A program made the position numbers and the translations under genes. Below are positions 18,421 through 19,226 of a stretch of DNA of 19,226 nt, piece after piece; positions within the stretch are counted from its first letter, which is position 1; each line of letters begins with the position of its first letter. Under the pieces are notes generated by a model. That model was not told the DNA's origin. It saw only the letters and a program-made list of their open reading frames with translations, and made no database searches. This DNA comes from an uncultured Oxalobacteraceae bacterium (lineage in GTDB: Bacteria > Pseudomonadota > Gammaproteobacteria > Burkholderiales > Burkholderiaceae), in the NCBI GenBank assembly GCA_946479255.1, contig CAMLFK010000076.1, forward strand, positions 1-19,226, in the 5' to 3' direction.

Positions 18421-18756
18421 CTAATGCGCCGGTGTGACGGCGTCCTTCAGGTCCGCCGGCGTACAGCCTGCTTCCTTCTGGGCGACGAGTTTGCCCAGTA
18501 GTTTCTCGCGATTGTTCATCACGAAGTCGACGAACACGTGCTCCTTGACCACGAACCTGACCGGGCCAGGCAGCATGCCATAGCAAAAGCCGGCCACCTT
18601 GCGCACGGTGTCGTCGTTCTTCAGGACTGCATACGAAAGGTCGGTCGATTTGCCCATGAGAAGAGGCAGGATGCTGGCTTTGTGCTTGTCGACGATGTCA
18701 TTGAGTGCGCCGGTGAGTTTCTGATCGAGCTTGGATGGTTCGGCTGCGCTGTCCAT
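18421..18756 (-). CDS. conserved-looking 111-residue protein, function unknown
   Basis: I do not recognise this gene. The 111-residue product has no signal peptide, no clear membrane segment and only one or two cysteines in motif-free settings. It is rich in Lys, Asp and Leu and looks like a small helical cytosolic protein. The start is supported by AGGAG about 6-7 bases before the ATG, and the codon use fits the neighbours, so it is probably real. It is convergent with cobQ, 22 bp away, and so not part of the B12 operon. About 87 bases separate it from the TetR remnant upstream; no convincing promoter boxes were found there. Confidence 0.7.
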   Translation of the reverse strand: MDSAAEPSKLDQKLTGALNDIVDKHKASILPLLMGKSTDLSYAVLKNDDTVRKVAGFCYGMLPGPVRFVVKEHVFVDFVMNNREKLLGKLVAQKEAGCTPADLKDAVTPAH

Positions 18757-18843
18757 GATGTGCTCCTGATGTTGTCGTGGGGAGTGATCATCATGATGTT
18801 TCCCGTAGGCATTGCTCTGAGGCGCGCCAAGGCTCGATGAGGA

Positions 18844-19008
18844 TTACGGTTTAATCGTTGCGGAAAGCTGGGTCATGGCTTGGCGCGCGCCCGCTTGCAG
18901 CGTCGCGTAGTCCGCTCCATCGCGCGCGAGAATCGACATTCCGTGCTGGACGGTGGCGTAGTAGGTGCCCAGTTCGTCCGGGTCGAGCGAAACCGGCAGC
19001 TCGCCGCA
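18844..19008 (-). pseudogene. C-terminal remnant of a TetR-family regulator
   Basis: The last 54 codons of an open frame read like the end of a TetR-type repressor: CGELPVSLDPDELGTYYATV, then QHGMSILARDGADYATLQAG, stopping at 18844. These resemble the ligand-domain C-terminus of many TetR proteins (GELP..DP..LA.Y..T..QG.S..ARDGA). Upstream of about 19008 no frame resembles the helix-turn-helix domain, and there is only about 130 bases before the rRNA terminator. The open frame runs on into the 5S gene, which cannot be coding. The gene has therefore lost its DNA-binding half. The family assignment is from pattern memory. Confidence 0.7.
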
Positions 19009-19135
19009 TGAGAACTTCGTCACTGACCTGCTTGGAATCGCAGATGGAGTTCTGAGCTGCTCGTATGATGGGACGCTTCGATTGACTCTGGAAGCGCGGT
19101 AGAGGGGAAATGACATTAAATAAAACCTACAGGCG

Positions 19136-19170
19136 AAAAAAAACCCCGGTCCGCTGATGCGATCCGGGGT
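19136..19170 (-). terminator. intrinsic terminator after the 5S rRNA gene
   Basis: ACCCCGG (19143-19149) and CCGGGGT (19164-19170) form a 7-bp stem. CGC (19152-19154) and GCG (19159-19161) extend it across a 2x2 internal loop to a TGAT tetraloop. On the minus strand the stem is followed by seven T (complement of the A-run at 19136-19142), a textbook Rho-independent terminator for the rRNA operon. On the plus strand it is followed by a weaker T-rich stretch, so it may act both ways. Confidence 0.9.
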
Positions 19171-19185
19171 CTTTCTCTTATAACT

Positions 19186-19226
19186 AGCCTGACGATAACC
19201 TACTTTCACACTGGTTGCAGCACTAT
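19186..19226 (-). rRNA. rrf: 5S ribosomal RNA, 3' end (partial)
   Basis: Read on the minus strand, the last bases of the window give ATAGTGCTGCAACCAGTGTG followed by AAAGTAGGTTATCGTCAGGCT. This is the 3' end of a betaproteobacterial 5S rRNA, with GTCAGGCT forming the 3' strand of the closing helix. The 5' part lies beyond the window. A strong terminator follows after about 15 bases, as expected for the last gene of an rRNA operon transcribed leftward. The exact 3' end is uncertain by a few bases. Confidence 0.88.

Noticed and set aside
18789..18798. Palindrome CATCATGATG upstream of the 111-residue gene
   Set aside because: A 10-bp palindrome in a low-complexity ATG-rich stretch is not enough to call an operator.
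18538..18840. 100-codon plus-strand open frame over the 111-residue gene
   Set aside because: No ribosome site or recognisable features; the opposite strand has an AGGAG site and more natural composition.
19009..19209. N-terminal extension of the TetR remnant starting inside the 5S gene
   Set aside because: It would translate through the terminator and 5S rRNA, and its residues do not resemble a helix-turn-helix domain.

Overview
The window looks like a high-GC betaproteobacterial chromosome, most likely Oxalobacteraceae (Massilia, Duganella or Janthinobacterium type). This rests on base composition, on the 3' end of a betaproteobacterial-type 5S rRNA at the right edge, and on the overall character of the proteins. 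The genus is an inference and was not tested by a search.

Layout. (1) 1-2267: a TonB-dependent outer-membrane receptor of unknown ligand, with a 9-bp inverted repeat in its leader. (2) 2264-5181, minus strand: a two-gene unit encoding a DUF2868 membrane protein and a DUF3482 GTPase-like protein. These are the least characterised genes here. (3) 5338-7713, plus strand: cobT, cobS and an alpha-ribazole phosphatase gene, which together build and attach the lower nucleotide loop of cobalamin. (4) 7709-8034: a consensus -10 box inside the end of the phosphatase gene, then a full cobalamin (B12) riboswitch leader. (5) 8035-18398: ten tightly packed plus-strand genes, btuB-btuC-btuD-cobO-cobB-cobU-cbiB-cobC-btuF-cobQ. 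Most junctions overlap by 1-8 bp and all appear to lie under the riboswitch. (6) 18421-19226, minus strand: a 111-residue protein of unknown function, a 5'-truncated TetR-type regulator remnant, a strong terminator, and the 3' end of a 5S rRNA gene running off the window.

How it works together. BtuB imports corrinoids across the outer membrane, BtuF binds them in the periplasm and BtuCD brings them across the inner membrane. CobB (a,c-diamide synthase), CobO (adenosyltransferase) and CobQ (cobyric acid synthase) carry cobyrinic-acid-level corrinoids forward. The CobC decarboxylase supplies aminopropanol phosphate and CbiB attaches it. CobU activates cobinamide, CobT makes alpha-ribazole phosphate, CobS joins the halves and the phosphatase removes the phosphate. 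No corrin-ring synthesis gene and no bluB lies in the window, so the locus covers late assembly and salvage. Coenzyme B12 should shut down the ten-gene operon through the riboswitch, while cobT-cobS-phosphatase lies upstream of it and seems to have separate control.

No CRISPR array, intact mobile element or tRNA gene was seen. The cobalamin locus is a recognisable known pathway. The candidates for undescribed biology are the DUF2868/DUF3482 pair, the 111-residue orphan and the local regulatory structures.
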